6,063 nt of DNA from NCBI GenBank assembly GCA_934667465.1, contig CAKUMG010000394.1, positions 1 to 6,063 of the forward strand. Reading direction: 5' to 3'. This stretch comes from an uncultured Actinoplanes sp. Lineage in GTDB: Bacteria > Actinomycetota > Actinomycetes > Mycobacteriales > Micromonosporaceae. How positions within the stretch are numbered: the first letter of the stretch is position 1; each line of letters begins with the position of its first letter. The position numbers and the translations under genes are program-made. Below are positions 1 through 5,089 of the stretch, in pieces. The notes beneath the pieces are model-generated. The model saw nothing but the letters and a program-made list of their open reading frames with translations. It had not been told where the DNA came from and made no database searches.

Positions 1-1029
1 GCCAACACCGAGGCGGTCGTCACGCCGGTGCCCGAGATCGCCGCCGCCGAGCACGGGCCGCTCACCGTGCACGACACCCCCGGCACGCCGACGATCGCGT
101 CGCTCGTCGAGCTGGCCAACGAGCGTGCCCTCGACGGGCGCAGCGACTGGACAGCCGCGCAGACGCTGAAGAACGTCGTGGTCACCGTCCATCACCCGGG
201 CCGCAAGGACGAGTTGCTGGCCATCGGCATCCCCGGTGACCGCGAGGTCGACCTCAAGCGGCTCGACGCCGCGCTCGCCCCGGCCACGGCGACCATGTTC
301 GACGACTTCGCCTCCCGCCCCGACCTGGTCCGCGGCTACCTCGGACCGCAGGGGCTCGGCGTCCGCTATCTCGCCGACCCGCGCGTGGCGCCCGGCACCG
401 CGTGGCTCACCGGCGCCAACGAGCCCGGCCGGCACGCCACCTCCGTGGTCGCCGGGCGCGACTTCACGCCGGAGGGCACGATCGAGGCGGCCGAGGTCCG
501 GGCCGGCGATCCCTGCCCGCGCTGCGGCGGCGGCGAGCTGACCATGCGGCGCGGCATCGAGCTGGGCCACATCTTCCAGCTCGGCCGCCGTTACACGGAC
601 CTGTTCGAGGTCGATGTGCTCGGCAGCGACGGCCGGCCCGTGCGGCCCACCATGGGCAGCTACGGCATCGGGGTCTCCCGGGCGGTCGCCGCGGTGGCCG
701 AGCAGCACCACGACGACCGCGGCCTGCTCTGGCCCGACGAGGTCGCGCCCGCCGACGTGCACGTCATCGGCGCCGGCAAGGACGGCCAGGTCGAGGCCGC
801 GCTCCGCCTCGCCGCCGAGCTGGAGTCGGCCGGGCTGCGAGTCCTGGTCGACGACCGGCCGCAGCTGTCCGCCGGGGTCAAGTTCACCGACGCCGAGCTG
901 ATCGGCATCCCGCGCGCTGTCGTGGTCGGCCGGCGGCTGGCCGAGGGATTCGCCGAGCTGCGCGACCGGCGCACGGGTGAGCGCCGCGACGTGGCTCTCG
1001 CGGGAGTGGCCGACGCGCTGCGCGACTGA
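1..1029 (+). CDS. proS: Proline--tRNA ligase, C-terminal part (bacterial type with editing domain), 5' partial
   Basis: The cytoplasmic enzyme charges tRNA-Pro with proline and hydrolyses mischarged tRNA. The frame is open from base 1, so the N-terminus lies outside the window; 342 residues are visible, against roughly 570-590 for the family. In order they show the rest of the INS (YbaK-like) editing domain, about the first 150 residues, then class II motif 3 and the C-terminal anticodon-binding domain. Editing-pocket residues match those of E. coli ProRS: a Lys in TLKNVVV (codon at 169-171, E. coli K279) and a His in GANEPGRH (codon at 433-435, E. coli H369). After a CPRC pair comes the family signature [13 protein letters not shown]. 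Motif 3 reads YGIGVSR with its Arg at 679-681. VVVGRR and the final RRTGE are typical of the anticodon-binding domain. The gene ends in TGA at 1027-1029. Recognition comes from these motifs and is strong. Confidence 0.97.
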   Translation, partial: ANTEAVVTPVPEIAAAEHGPLTVHDTPGTPTIASLVELANERALDGRSDWTAAQTLKNVVVTVHHPGRKDELLAIGIPGDREVDLKRLDAALAPATATMFDDFASRPDLVRGYLGPQGLGVRYLADPRVAPGTAWLTGANEPGRHATSVVAGRDFTPEGTIEAAEVRAGDPCPRCGGGELTMRRGIELGHIFQLGRRYTDLFEVDVLGSDGRPVRPTMGSYGIGVSRAVAAVAEQHHDDRGLLWPDEVAPADVHVIGAGKDGQVEAALRLAAELESAGLRVLVDDRPQLSAGVKFTDAELIGIPRAVVVGRRLAEGFAELRDRRTGERRDVALAGVADALRD

Positions 1030-1126
1030 GCCTTCGGCTGTGCAACGGGGACTGTTTCCACGATGGGTGGTCACCGGCCGCCCGGGGTGTAATCGGAGGG
1101 TCGGCCGGGCACCTCTCGATGAGCGG

Positions 1127-1145
1127 GCGCCCGGATGCCGGGCGC
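1127..1145 (+). other. Hairpin in the proS-CBS intergenic region
   Basis: GCGCCCGG and CCGGGCGC form a perfect 8-bp stem around a 3-nt loop (ATG). The hairpin sits 97 bp after the proS stop and 7 bp before the Shine-Dalgarno of the CBS gene. No T-tract follows, so it could be a U-less actinobacterial terminator for proS or a leader hairpin of the CBS mRNA. The rest of the 1030-1165 gap holds only a TGTAAT (1088-1093) that might be a weak -10 box without a recognisable -35. Confidence 0.4.
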
Positions 1146-1152
1146 ACGGGAC

Positions 1153-1159
1153 GGGGAGG
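1153..1159 (+). promoter_or_regulatory. Shine-Dalgarno of the CBS-domain gene
   Basis: GGGGAGG lies 6 nt before the ATG at 1166. It decides the start: a GTG at 1161 is out of frame and too close, and the frame stays open far upstream into proS without a comparable ribosome binding site. Confidence 0.8.
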
Positions 1160-1165
1160 CGTGAC

Positions 1166-1567
1166 ATGGCCAGGACGCTGGTGGCGGACGTGATGACCCG
1201 GCGGGTCGTCTACCTGCCGGGCGACACGATGCTGGACGAGGCGGCGCAGGCGATGCGGGATCAGGGCATCGGCGACGTCGTGGTGACCAACGGACCGACC
1301 ATCGCGGGGATCGTCACCGACCGCGACATCGTGGTGCGGGCGATCGCCGAGGGCCTGCCGCCCCGGACGACGACGCTGTCCACGGTCGCCTCCCCCGAGC
1401 TGATCATGGTGGAGCAGGCCGCCACTGTGGAGGAGGCGGTGCAGGCCATGCGGGAGCGCACCCTCAGGCGCCTCCTCGTGTGTGACGCCGACCGCAAACT
1501 GGTGGGCATCCTCAGCCTGAGCGACGTGGCGCTGACCCCGGCCTCGTCCTCGGCCACCGCCGCGTGA
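1166..1567 (+). CDS. Two-CBS-domain protein (putative nucleotide-sensing regulator)
   Basis: This 133-residue cytoplasmic protein consists of little more than one Bateman module. CBS1 covers about residues 8-60 and contains VMTRRVVYLPGDT and GIVTDRDIV. CBS2 covers about 75-124 and contains VEQAATVEEAVQAM and GILSLSDVA. The G-hydrophobic-x-S/T-x-x-D pattern near the end of each domain is the usual ribose/phosphate contact of adenosyl-nucleotide-binding CBS pairs. No catalytic, DNA-binding or membrane domain is attached, so it probably senses AMP/ATP/SAM-like ligands for an unknown partner. Such stand-alone CBS pairs are common in actinobacteria, often as stress-related proteins. The ATG at 1166 is chosen for its strong Shine-Dalgarno and because MARTLVADVMT is a normal start for the family. 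The Ala/Ser tail runs into the first unit of the 36-bp repeats. The domain call is secure; ligand and target are unknown. Confidence 0.92.
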   Translation: MARTLVADVMTRRVVYLPGDTMLDEAAQAMRDQGIGDVVVTNGPTIAGIVTDRDIVVRAIAEGLPPRTTTLSTVASPELIMVEQAATVEEAVQAMRERTLRRLLVCDADRKLVGILSLSDVALTPASSSATAA

Positions 1568-1666
1568 CGCGCGGGCGCCCCGGGTTCCGGGACCGCGGCA
1601 TGACACGTGGACGTGCCGGGTGCCGGGGCCGCCGCGTGACGCGCGGGCGCCCCGGGTGCCGGGGAG
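1559..1666. repeat. Three directly adjacent 36-bp tandem repeats
   Basis: Unit 1 is 1559-1594, unit 2 is 1595-1630 and unit 3 is 1631-1666. By hand alignment units 1 and 3 match at 32 of 36 positions, and unit 2 matches each of them at 27 of 36. There are no gaps and no spacers. Each unit has a TGAC/ATGAC block followed by a GC-rich core related to CCGGGTGCCGGGG. Unit 1 starts inside the last codons of the CBS gene and supplies its TGA stop. Unit 3 ends 40 bp before the SufE start. The cores are rich in short palindromes (GGCGCC, CCCGGG) and may fold in RNA, so a role in transcript termination or stability between the two genes is possible. Simple slippage-type duplication is the plain alternative. 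Confidence 0.85.
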
Positions 1667-1693
1667 CGCGAGGCGGGGACGGCGCGGGCGACG

Positions 1694-1699
1694 TAGGGT
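1694..1699 (+). promoter_or_regulatory. -10-like TAGGGT before the SufE start
   Basis: TAGGGT fits the actinobacterial -10 pattern TANNNT and ends 7 nt before the GTG at 1707. Transcription could therefore start at or next to the start codon, giving a leaderless mRNA. The same bases contain AGGG (1695-1698), which could act as a Shine-Dalgarno 8 nt from the GTG in a longer transcript. There is no TTGACA-like -35 at 17-18 nt. Confidence 0.4.
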
Positions 1700-1706
1700 C
1701 ACGAAC

Positions 1707-2186
1707 GTGAGCGACATGCCGCCGAAACTGGCCGAGATCGTCGAGGACTTCGCCTCCGCACCGCGCGAGGTCGTGCTCGAGATGCTGCTGGAGTTCTCCG
1801 ACGCGGTGCCACCGCTGCCGGAGGAGCTGCGCGGGCACGAGGGCATGGAGCAGGTGCCGGAGTGCCAGACGCAGTTCTTCCTCCGGTCCGAGGTCCACCC
1901 CGACGAGACCGTGCAGACCTGGTTCGACTGCCCGCCGGAGGCGCCGACCACCCGCGCCTTCGCCGGCATCCTGGCCGAGGGCCTCGAGGGCGCGGGCGCC
2001 CGGGAGATCCTCGCCGTCCCGGAGGACCTCTACAGCAGGATGGGCCTCGCGACGGCGATCAGCCCGCTGCGCATCCGCGGGGGCACCGCGATCCTGGGCC
2101 GGCTCAAGCGGCAGATCCGCGACCAGCTCGACGAGCCCCCGGCCGAGAGCGGTCCGGCGGCCGGCACGGGCAACGCACCGGCATGA
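1707..2186 (+). CDS. SufE-family sulfur-acceptor protein
   Basis: SufE-family proteins take persulfide sulfur from a SufS-type cysteine desulfurase and pass it to Fe-S cluster assembly in the cytoplasm. The product is 159 residues. LAEIVEDFASAPREVVLEMLLEFSD at the N-terminus is the typical first helical part. The sulfur-accepting Cys is C53 in VPECQTQFFL, matching the GCQSQVWL region of E. coli SufE. The tail ISPLRIRGGTAILGRLKRQI matches the last family helix. A second Cys (C75) lies in FDCPPEAP. GTG 1707 is preferred over ATG 1716 because the TAGGGT/AGGG element is 7-8 nt from it. No SufS, SufU or rhodanese gene is visible, so the partner is unknown. The gene overlaps the FrnE-like gene by ATGA and the two are probably translated together. 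An exact role in the SUF pathway is inferred. Confidence 0.93.
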   Translation: MSDMPPKLAEIVEDFASAPREVVLEMLLEFSDAVPPLPEELRGHEGMEQVPECQTQFFLRSEVHPDETVQTWFDCPPEAPTTRAFAGILAEGLEGAGAREILAVPEDLYSRMGLATAISPLRIRGGTAILGRLKRQIRDQLDEPPAESGPAAGTGNAPA

Positions 2187-2815
2187 ACATCGAGCTGTGG
2201 TTCGACGTCGTATGCCCCTGGTGCTACCTCGGGAAGCACCGGCTGGAGTCGGTGCTCCGCGAGTTCCCGGGCGAGGTGACCATCACCTGCCGCGCCTACC
2301 AGCTCGACCCCGCACCCGTCCCCGAGCCGGTGCCGCTCAAGCGAGCCATGGCCGCCCGGGTGCCCCAGACCGACCGCCTCCTCGCCCAGGTGACCGAGGT
2401 GGCAGCGGCCGAGGGGCTGCAGCTCGACTTCGACCGCGCGATCGCCGCTAACACCTTCGACGCCCATCGGATCATCGCGTGGGCCGCCGGGCAGGAGCTC
2501 CAGCTGCTGATGGTGGAGACCCTGCAGCGGGCCCACTTCACCGACGGCGTGGACATCGGCTCGCATGCCGAGCTGGCACGGCTGGCCGGGTCGATCGGGC
2601 TGGACGAGCGGGCGGCCCTGGCCTATCTCGGCTCACCGGCGGGCACCGACGCCGTCAACGCCGACCTGGCGGAGGCGCGCGAGCTCGGCATCACCAGCGT
2701 GCCGACCTTCGTGATCGACCGGAAGTTCGTCGTGCAGGGCGCCCAGGAGGCTGCCGTCCTGCGCTCGGCATTGGACGAGATCGCCCGACGCGAAGCCGTC
2801 GACGCTCCTCTATGA
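2183..2815 (+). CDS. DsbA family oxidoreductase (FrnE/polyketide-biosynthesis dithiol-disulfide isomerase type)
   Basis: This 210-residue protein is a thioredoxin-fold thiol oxidoreductase with a helical insertion. The redox motif CPWC is at residues 11-14 right after the first strand (IELWFDVV). The helical part contains ANTFDAHRIIAWA (residues 89-101), a signature of the FrnE subgroup. The cis-proline loop is TSVPTFVIDRKF with P174, followed by VVQGAQ. There is no signal peptide or lipobox, so it should be cytoplasmic, unlike periplasmic DsbA. C36 is the only other Cys. The ATG lies within the SufE stop (ATGA), with no good Shine-Dalgarno, so translation probably depends on coupling. The name frnE comes from frenolicin biosynthesis, but many homologues sit outside such clusters, as here. 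Substrate unknown. Its last 6 bp overlap the end of the convergent GNAT gene. Confidence 0.94.
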   Translation: MNIELWFDVVCPWCYLGKHRLESVLREFPGEVTITCRAYQLDPAPVPEPVPLKRAMAARVPQTDRLLAQVTEVAAAEGLQLDFDRAIAANTFDAHRIIAWAAGQELQLLMVETLQRAHFTDGVDIGSHAELARLAGSIGLDERAALAYLGSPAGTDAVNADLAEARELGITSVPTFVIDRKFVVQGAQEAAVLRSALDEIARREAVDAPL

Positions 2816-3367
2816 CGTTCCACGTGAAACAACATCGTTGGCCATAAATGCGCTGCCGGACCGCGCGGGGCGGCGCATGGCCACCCGCTCGGCCGGATCC
2901 AGGCCGTGCCGGGCCTCCTCCGCCATCAGCGCCGCGAGTTCCGGGCCGCGCGCCTCGTCGGGCACCTCGGCGAATCCGAGCCGGCCGTAGTACGGGCCGT
3001 TCCACGGAACCGAGCGGAAGGTCGTCAGGGTCACGGCGCCGTGGCCCTGCGCGGCGGCCCATGCCGAGACGTGGTCCATCAGCGTTGCCCCGAGGCCGCG
3101 CCGCGCGTACGGGGGATCCACGCTGATCTGCTCGATGTGCGGGAGACCGTCGACGAGGTCGACCAGCACGAAGCCGACCGGCAGGTCGTCCCGCCCGGCG
3201 AGGACCCAGCTGCGCCCCGCGTGCACATAGCGAGCGAGCACCGTCGCGGGCGGGACCGGATGCGCTGCGATGTCGGGCATGCCGACCTCGCGGAAGAGGG
3301 CGCCGGCCCGCAGCTCGATGGCTCGGAGCGGTTCGAGGTCGTCGATAGTGGTCGCGCGGATCCTCAT
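2810..3367 (-). CDS. GNAT family N-acetyltransferase
   Basis: The product is 185 residues. It transfers an acetyl group from acetyl-CoA to an unknown amine. MRIRATTIDDLEPLRAIELR is a standard GNAT N-terminus. ISVDPPYARRGLGATLMDHV (residues 81-100) holds the pyrophosphate-binding motif A with RRGLG. VPWNGPYYGRLGFAEV is the motif B region with the Tyr/Gly-Phe pattern before the last strand. FREVGMPDIA near residue 25 is seen in a common actinobacterial subgroup. The start is ATG at 3367-3365; the Shine-Dalgarno is weak and the YbaK-like gene lies 50 bp upstream on the same strand, so co-transcription is likely. The domain proper ends near residue 170. The last residues, VVSRGTS, are encoded by the parS-like site, and the TAG stop lies at the end of the convergent FrnE-like gene. 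Confidence 0.92.
   Translation of the reverse strand: MRIRATTIDDLEPLRAIELRAGALFREVGMPDIAAHPVPPATVLARYVHAGRSWVLAGRDDLPVGFVLVDLVDGLPHIEQISVDPPYARRGLGATLMDHVSAWAAAQGHGAVTLTTFRSVPWNGPYYGRLGFAEVPDEARGPELAALMAEEARHGLDPAERVAMRRPARSGSAFMANDVVSRGTS
2816..2831. promoter_or_regulatory. parS: parS-like centromere site (ParB/Spo0J binding)
   Basis: CGTTCCACGTGAAACA matches the bacterial parS consensus TGTTTCACGTGAAACA at 14 of 16 bases. One mismatch is at position 5, which is free in the B. subtilis form TGTTNCACGTGAAACA. The 14-bp core differs from the Streptomyces consensus GTTTCACGTGAAAC at one base. ParB loads at parS and spreads as a CTP-dependent clamp to organise and segregate the origin region. 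The site is at the meeting point of two convergent genes and inside the last codons of the GNAT gene. No parAB or dnaA is in the window. Binding is inferred from sequence only. Confidence 0.75.
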
Positions 3368-3417
3368 GCCCGCAGCGAAGCAGACCGGCGGCGTGGGAAC
3401 CACCGATTTCCCCGCCG

Positions 3418-3978
3418 TCAGGCCTCCTTGGCGAGTCCCTCGATCACCTCGGCGCCGGGGAGAGCACCCAGCGCCGGCCCGGCAATGGCGATCTTGCTGT
3501 GCCGGACGCCGGAACCGATGATCACGTGCGGGGTCGCGACGACCCGCGCGTCCACGAGGACGGGCCAGTCCTTGGGCAGGCCGATCGGCGTGATGCCGCC
3601 GTATTCCATTCCGGTCAGGCGGACGGCATCGTCCATCGGGGCGAAGCTGGCCTTGCGGGCGTCGAGCTGGCGGCGCACGATCCCGTTGACGTCCGCCCGC
3701 GTGGTGGCCAGCATGATGCACGCCGCATAGCGGACGAGGTCACCGCGGCGGCCGGCCACGATCACGCAGTTGGCCGACTCGGCGAGGCCCACGGCATAGG
3801 CCTCGCAGAAGGCCGCCGTGTCGGCGAGGCCGGCATCGATCGGGGCGACCATCACCTGGTCGCCGTCGATGGGGGCCTCGGCGGGCCATACCTCCAGGGC
3901 CGCCGCCACGGGCGGGGCCAGCAGGTCGAGCCGGGTGACGGCGGGCTCCAGCTTCAGGGATCCGAACACGGATGTCAT
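3418..3978 (-). CDS. YbaK/EbsC-type aminoacyl-tRNA editing domain protein
   Basis: The 186-residue cytoplasmic protein has the YbaK/ProX fold that removes wrong amino acids from tRNA in trans, related to the INS domain of ProRS. DTAAFCEAYAVGLAESANCVIV (residues 53-74) matches the conserved helix-strand unit. YGGITPIG (126-133) matches the substrate-gating GG-x-x-P-x-G loop. GSGVRHSK (155-162) matches the C-terminal glycine loop. ATTRADVNGIVRRQL and RKASFAPMDDA are also family-like. The Lys expected in the VVKTLVF-type strand (H. influenzae YbaK K46, E. coli ProRS K279) is Asn here (N70), so activity or specificity may differ. Start ATG 3978 gives MTSVFGSLKLE; an AGG lies directly before it. 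About 50 residues precede the core, more than in minimal YbaK proteins. It heads the minus-strand pair with the GNAT gene. Confidence 0.88.
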   Translation of the reverse strand: MTSVFGSLKLEPAVTRLDLLAPPVAAALEVWPAEAPIDGDQVMVAPIDAGLADTAAFCEAYAVGLAESANCVIVAGRRGDLVRYAACIMLATTRADVNGIVRRQLDARKASFAPMDDAVRLTGMEYGGITPIGLPKDWPVLVDARVVATPHVIIGSGVRHSKIAIAGPALGALPGAEVIEGLAKEA

Positions 3979-4051
3979 CCTGCCCGTAATCGGTCCGGCT
4001 AACCAGCCGGGACACTCAGGCGAGAGCCGATCTTGCCGACTGTCAAAGGGT
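3979..4051. promoter_or_regulatory. Divergent intergenic region between the YbaK-like and membrane-protein genes
   Basis: This 73-bp gap separates two divergent starts and must hold or overlap both promoters. On the minus strand a perfect TTGACA (4046-4041) lies about 60 bp before the YbaK-like ATG, but no TANNNT box occurs at 16-18 nt from it. On the plus strand AAAGGG (4045-4050) is only 1 nt from the proposed GTG. No clear operator palindrome is seen. Confidence 0.3.
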
Positions 4052-4600
4052 GTGAAGGAAAGACGAAGTGCCCGGGTCGGGACCGTCAGTGGCCTCGCCC
4101 TGCTCGCCGGGGGCACGGCCTTCGCCGCCGTCGCCGGGGGCACGCACTCCTTCTTCGCCACGGTGCTGCTGGGCATGCTCACGGTGGGCATGAGCCATGC
4201 GCTGCTGACCGAGCTCAAGCGCCAGGCCCGCCGCCGCAACACCGACGGCTGGGCGGCACAGGACACCGTCAACACCGTCCTGCTGGCGAGCTGGGCCGGG
4301 GGTGCGCTCGTCGCCGCCCTGCTGGCCGTCGCGCCGGCAGCCGTCCGGGCCGTCGCGCTCGCCCTCACCCTCGGGTACGCCGTGAGCTGCGCCTACTTCG
4401 TCGCCGAACGCTGGCGGACGATCGCGGACCTGCCGGCGGAGCCCGTTCCCGAGCCGGTGTCCGAGAGCCACGAGATCCCGCCGGAGCCGTCCCGCCACCA
4501 GCGCACCGAGATCACGGTCGCCGATCCGGACGAGGCTCCCGTCCGCCACCGCACCGAGACCAGGGTCGCAGATCCGGACGGGGCTCCGGCCCGGCGGTAG
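4052..4600 (+). CDS. Four-helix membrane protein with duplicated C-terminal tail, unknown function
   Basis: I do not recognise a named family. The 182-residue product starts with a basic stretch (VKERRSARVG). Four hydrophobic segments follow at about residues 11-29, 33-53, 74-95 and 97-117. The 54-63 loop is strongly basic (ELKRQARRRN), which suggests a cytoplasmic loop with both termini inside. After residue 120 comes a Pro/Glu-rich linker (PAEPVPEPVSESHEIPPEP) and then two copies of a 16-17-residue tail unit. Signal sequence, Cys pairs and enzymatic motifs are absent. The GTG at 4052 is the best in-frame start near a ribosome-binding-like stretch, but the AAAGGG is unusually close, so the true start is uncertain; the in-frame region extends upstream only by crossing the YbaK-like gene. 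Its coding nature is supported by GC-rich third positions and the ordered hydrophobic pattern. Confidence 0.72.
   Translation: MKERRSARVGTVSGLALLAGGTAFAAVAGGTHSFFATVLLGMLTVGMSHALLTELKRQARRRNTDGWAAQDTVNTVLLASWAGGALVAALLAVAPAAVRAVALALTLGYAVSCAYFVAERWRTIADLPAEPVPEPVSESHEIPPEPSRHQRTEITVADPDEAPVRHRTETRVADPDGAPARR
4493..4591 (+). repeat. Tandem duplication encoding the C-terminal tail of the membrane protein
   Basis: Unit 1 (4493-4543, 51 bp) and unit 2 (4544-4591, 48 bp) encode RHQRTEITVADPDEAPV and RHRTETRVADPDGAPA. They differ by one in-frame codon and several substitutions. The shared peptide core is RTE-x-x-VADPD-x-AP, acidic after a basic start, and looks like a cytoplasmic interaction tail. 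The second unit ends just before the RR and stop. Confidence 0.8.
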
Positions 4601-4620
4601 CCGCCACCCCGGTGCCGAAC

Positions 4621-4655
4621 GACCGCTGTGGCGCTGCATGCGTACGGCCGCGGTC
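4621..4655. terminator. Possible bidirectional terminator hairpin
   Basis: GACCGC (4621-4626) and GCGGTC (4650-4655) form a 6-bp stem around a 23-nt loop that can pair further (CGC/GCG at 4632-4634 and 4640-4642). It lies in the 75-bp gap between the convergent membrane-protein and Nudix genes, where a shared terminator would be expected. The plus side is followed by the T-rich TCTGCTCTT, not a true U-tract. Weak call. Confidence 0.3.
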
Positions 4656-4675
4656 TGCTCTTGAAGTGAGGCCTG

Positions 4676-5077
4676 TCACTCCGGCAGCGGAAGCGCCACG
4701 ATCATCGGCGGGATGGCCACCAGCGCGGCGTCGCTCGGCGTCATCTCCGGCAGCGGCACCCACTCCAGTGCCAGCGGCTCAGGCCCGCCGACGTGCGGAC
4801 CCAGCTCCGGCTCACCGTCACCGACCGTGCACACGAACAACGAGGTCAGGCCCGACGGGTAGGGCACGTCCTGAAGATATCGCGCCTCCTTGACCACCAG
4901 CCCCACCTCCTCGAGCACCTCGCGCCGCACGGCGTCCTCCGCGGTCTCCCCCGGGTCGATCCCGCCGCCCGGCAGTGTCCACCACTCGCGCAGACCCTGC
5001 CGCCGGCTCCGCTCGTGCACCATCAGTACCCGGCGGTCCCGCACAATGATGGCCGCCGCTCGTCTCCGTCCACTCAC
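4676..5077 (-). CDS. NUDIX domain-containing hydrolase
   Basis: The 133-residue cytoplasmic enzyme should hydrolyse a nucleoside diphosphate linked to another group, using Mg2+ or Mn2+. The Nudix box is complete at residues 38-60: G38, five residues, E44, seven residues, then REVLEEVGL, with the metal-binding E53, E56 and E57. EWWTLPGGGIDPGE leads into it as usual. RAAAIIVRDRRVLMVHE is the normal first strands. VPYPSGLTSLFVCTVGDGEPEL and LEWVPLPEM are typical of small MutT-like actinobacterial members. The substrate cannot be told from this. Start is GTG at 5077-5075. No Shine-Dalgarno precedes it, but a TAACCT box does, which suggests a leaderless mRNA. A 79-bp gap separates it from the GNAT gene upstream, so it likely has its own promoter. 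The Pro-rich C-terminus ends in LPE. Confidence 0.94.
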   Translation of the reverse strand: MSGRRRAAAIIVRDRRVLMVHERSRRQGLREWWTLPGGGIDPGETAEDAVRREVLEEVGLVVKEARYLQDVPYPSGLTSLFVCTVGDGEPELGPHVGGPEPLALEWVPLPEMTPSDAALVAIPPMIVALPLPE

Positions 5078-5083
5078 GAGTGA

Positions 5084-5089
5084 AGGTTA
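5084..5089 (-). promoter_or_regulatory. -10 box (TAACCT) of the Nudix gene, leaderless arrangement
   Basis: On the minus strand TAACCT fits TANNNT and ends 6 nt before the GTG at 5077, so position +1 would fall on the G of the start codon. The bases between (TCACTC) hold no Shine-Dalgarno. No good -35 is seen at 17 nt, which is common for actinobacterial leaderless promoters. Confidence 0.5.

Noticed and set aside
1053..1066. TGTTTCCACGATGG after proS as a parS half site
   Set aside because: Only one arm resembles parS; the CACGTG core and the second arm are missing.
1559..1666. 36-bp repeats as a CRISPR array
   Set aside because: The unit length fits, but the units are directly adjacent with no spacers and diverged, and no cas gene is present.
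884..1969. 361-residue minus-strand open frame opposite the CBS and SufE genes
   Set aside because: It lies antisense to two recognisable genes, is low-complexity Arg/Gly/Pro-rich, and is a usual shadow of GC-rich coding DNA.
2623..2835. Small minus-strand frame starting MLFHVERHR
   Set aside because: Its start is the parS-like palindrome read in another frame, and the rest is antisense to the FrnE-like gene.
2999..3010. GTTCCACGGAAC as a second parS
   Set aside because: It is a perfect inverted repeat but lacks the CACGTG centre, and it lies in the conserved VPWNGPYY coding part of the GNAT gene.
2906..3730. 274-residue plus-strand open frame opposite the GNAT and YbaK-like genes
   Set aside because: No domain is recognisable and its residues mirror the codon bias of the two real minus-strand genes.
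4041..4046. Minus-strand TTGACA as the -35 of the YbaK-like gene
   Set aside because: No TANNNT box at 16-18 nt; the hexamer alone is not enough for a promoter call.
4068..4070. GTG preceded by AAGGAAAG as the membrane-protein start
   Set aside because: The spacing is good, but it is out of frame with the hydrophobic segments and opens no meaningful product.
4033..4893. 286-residue plus-strand open frame across the membrane-protein and Nudix genes
   Set aside because: It is Arg/Pro/Ala-rich low complexity, out of frame with the membrane protein and antisense to a clear Nudix gene.
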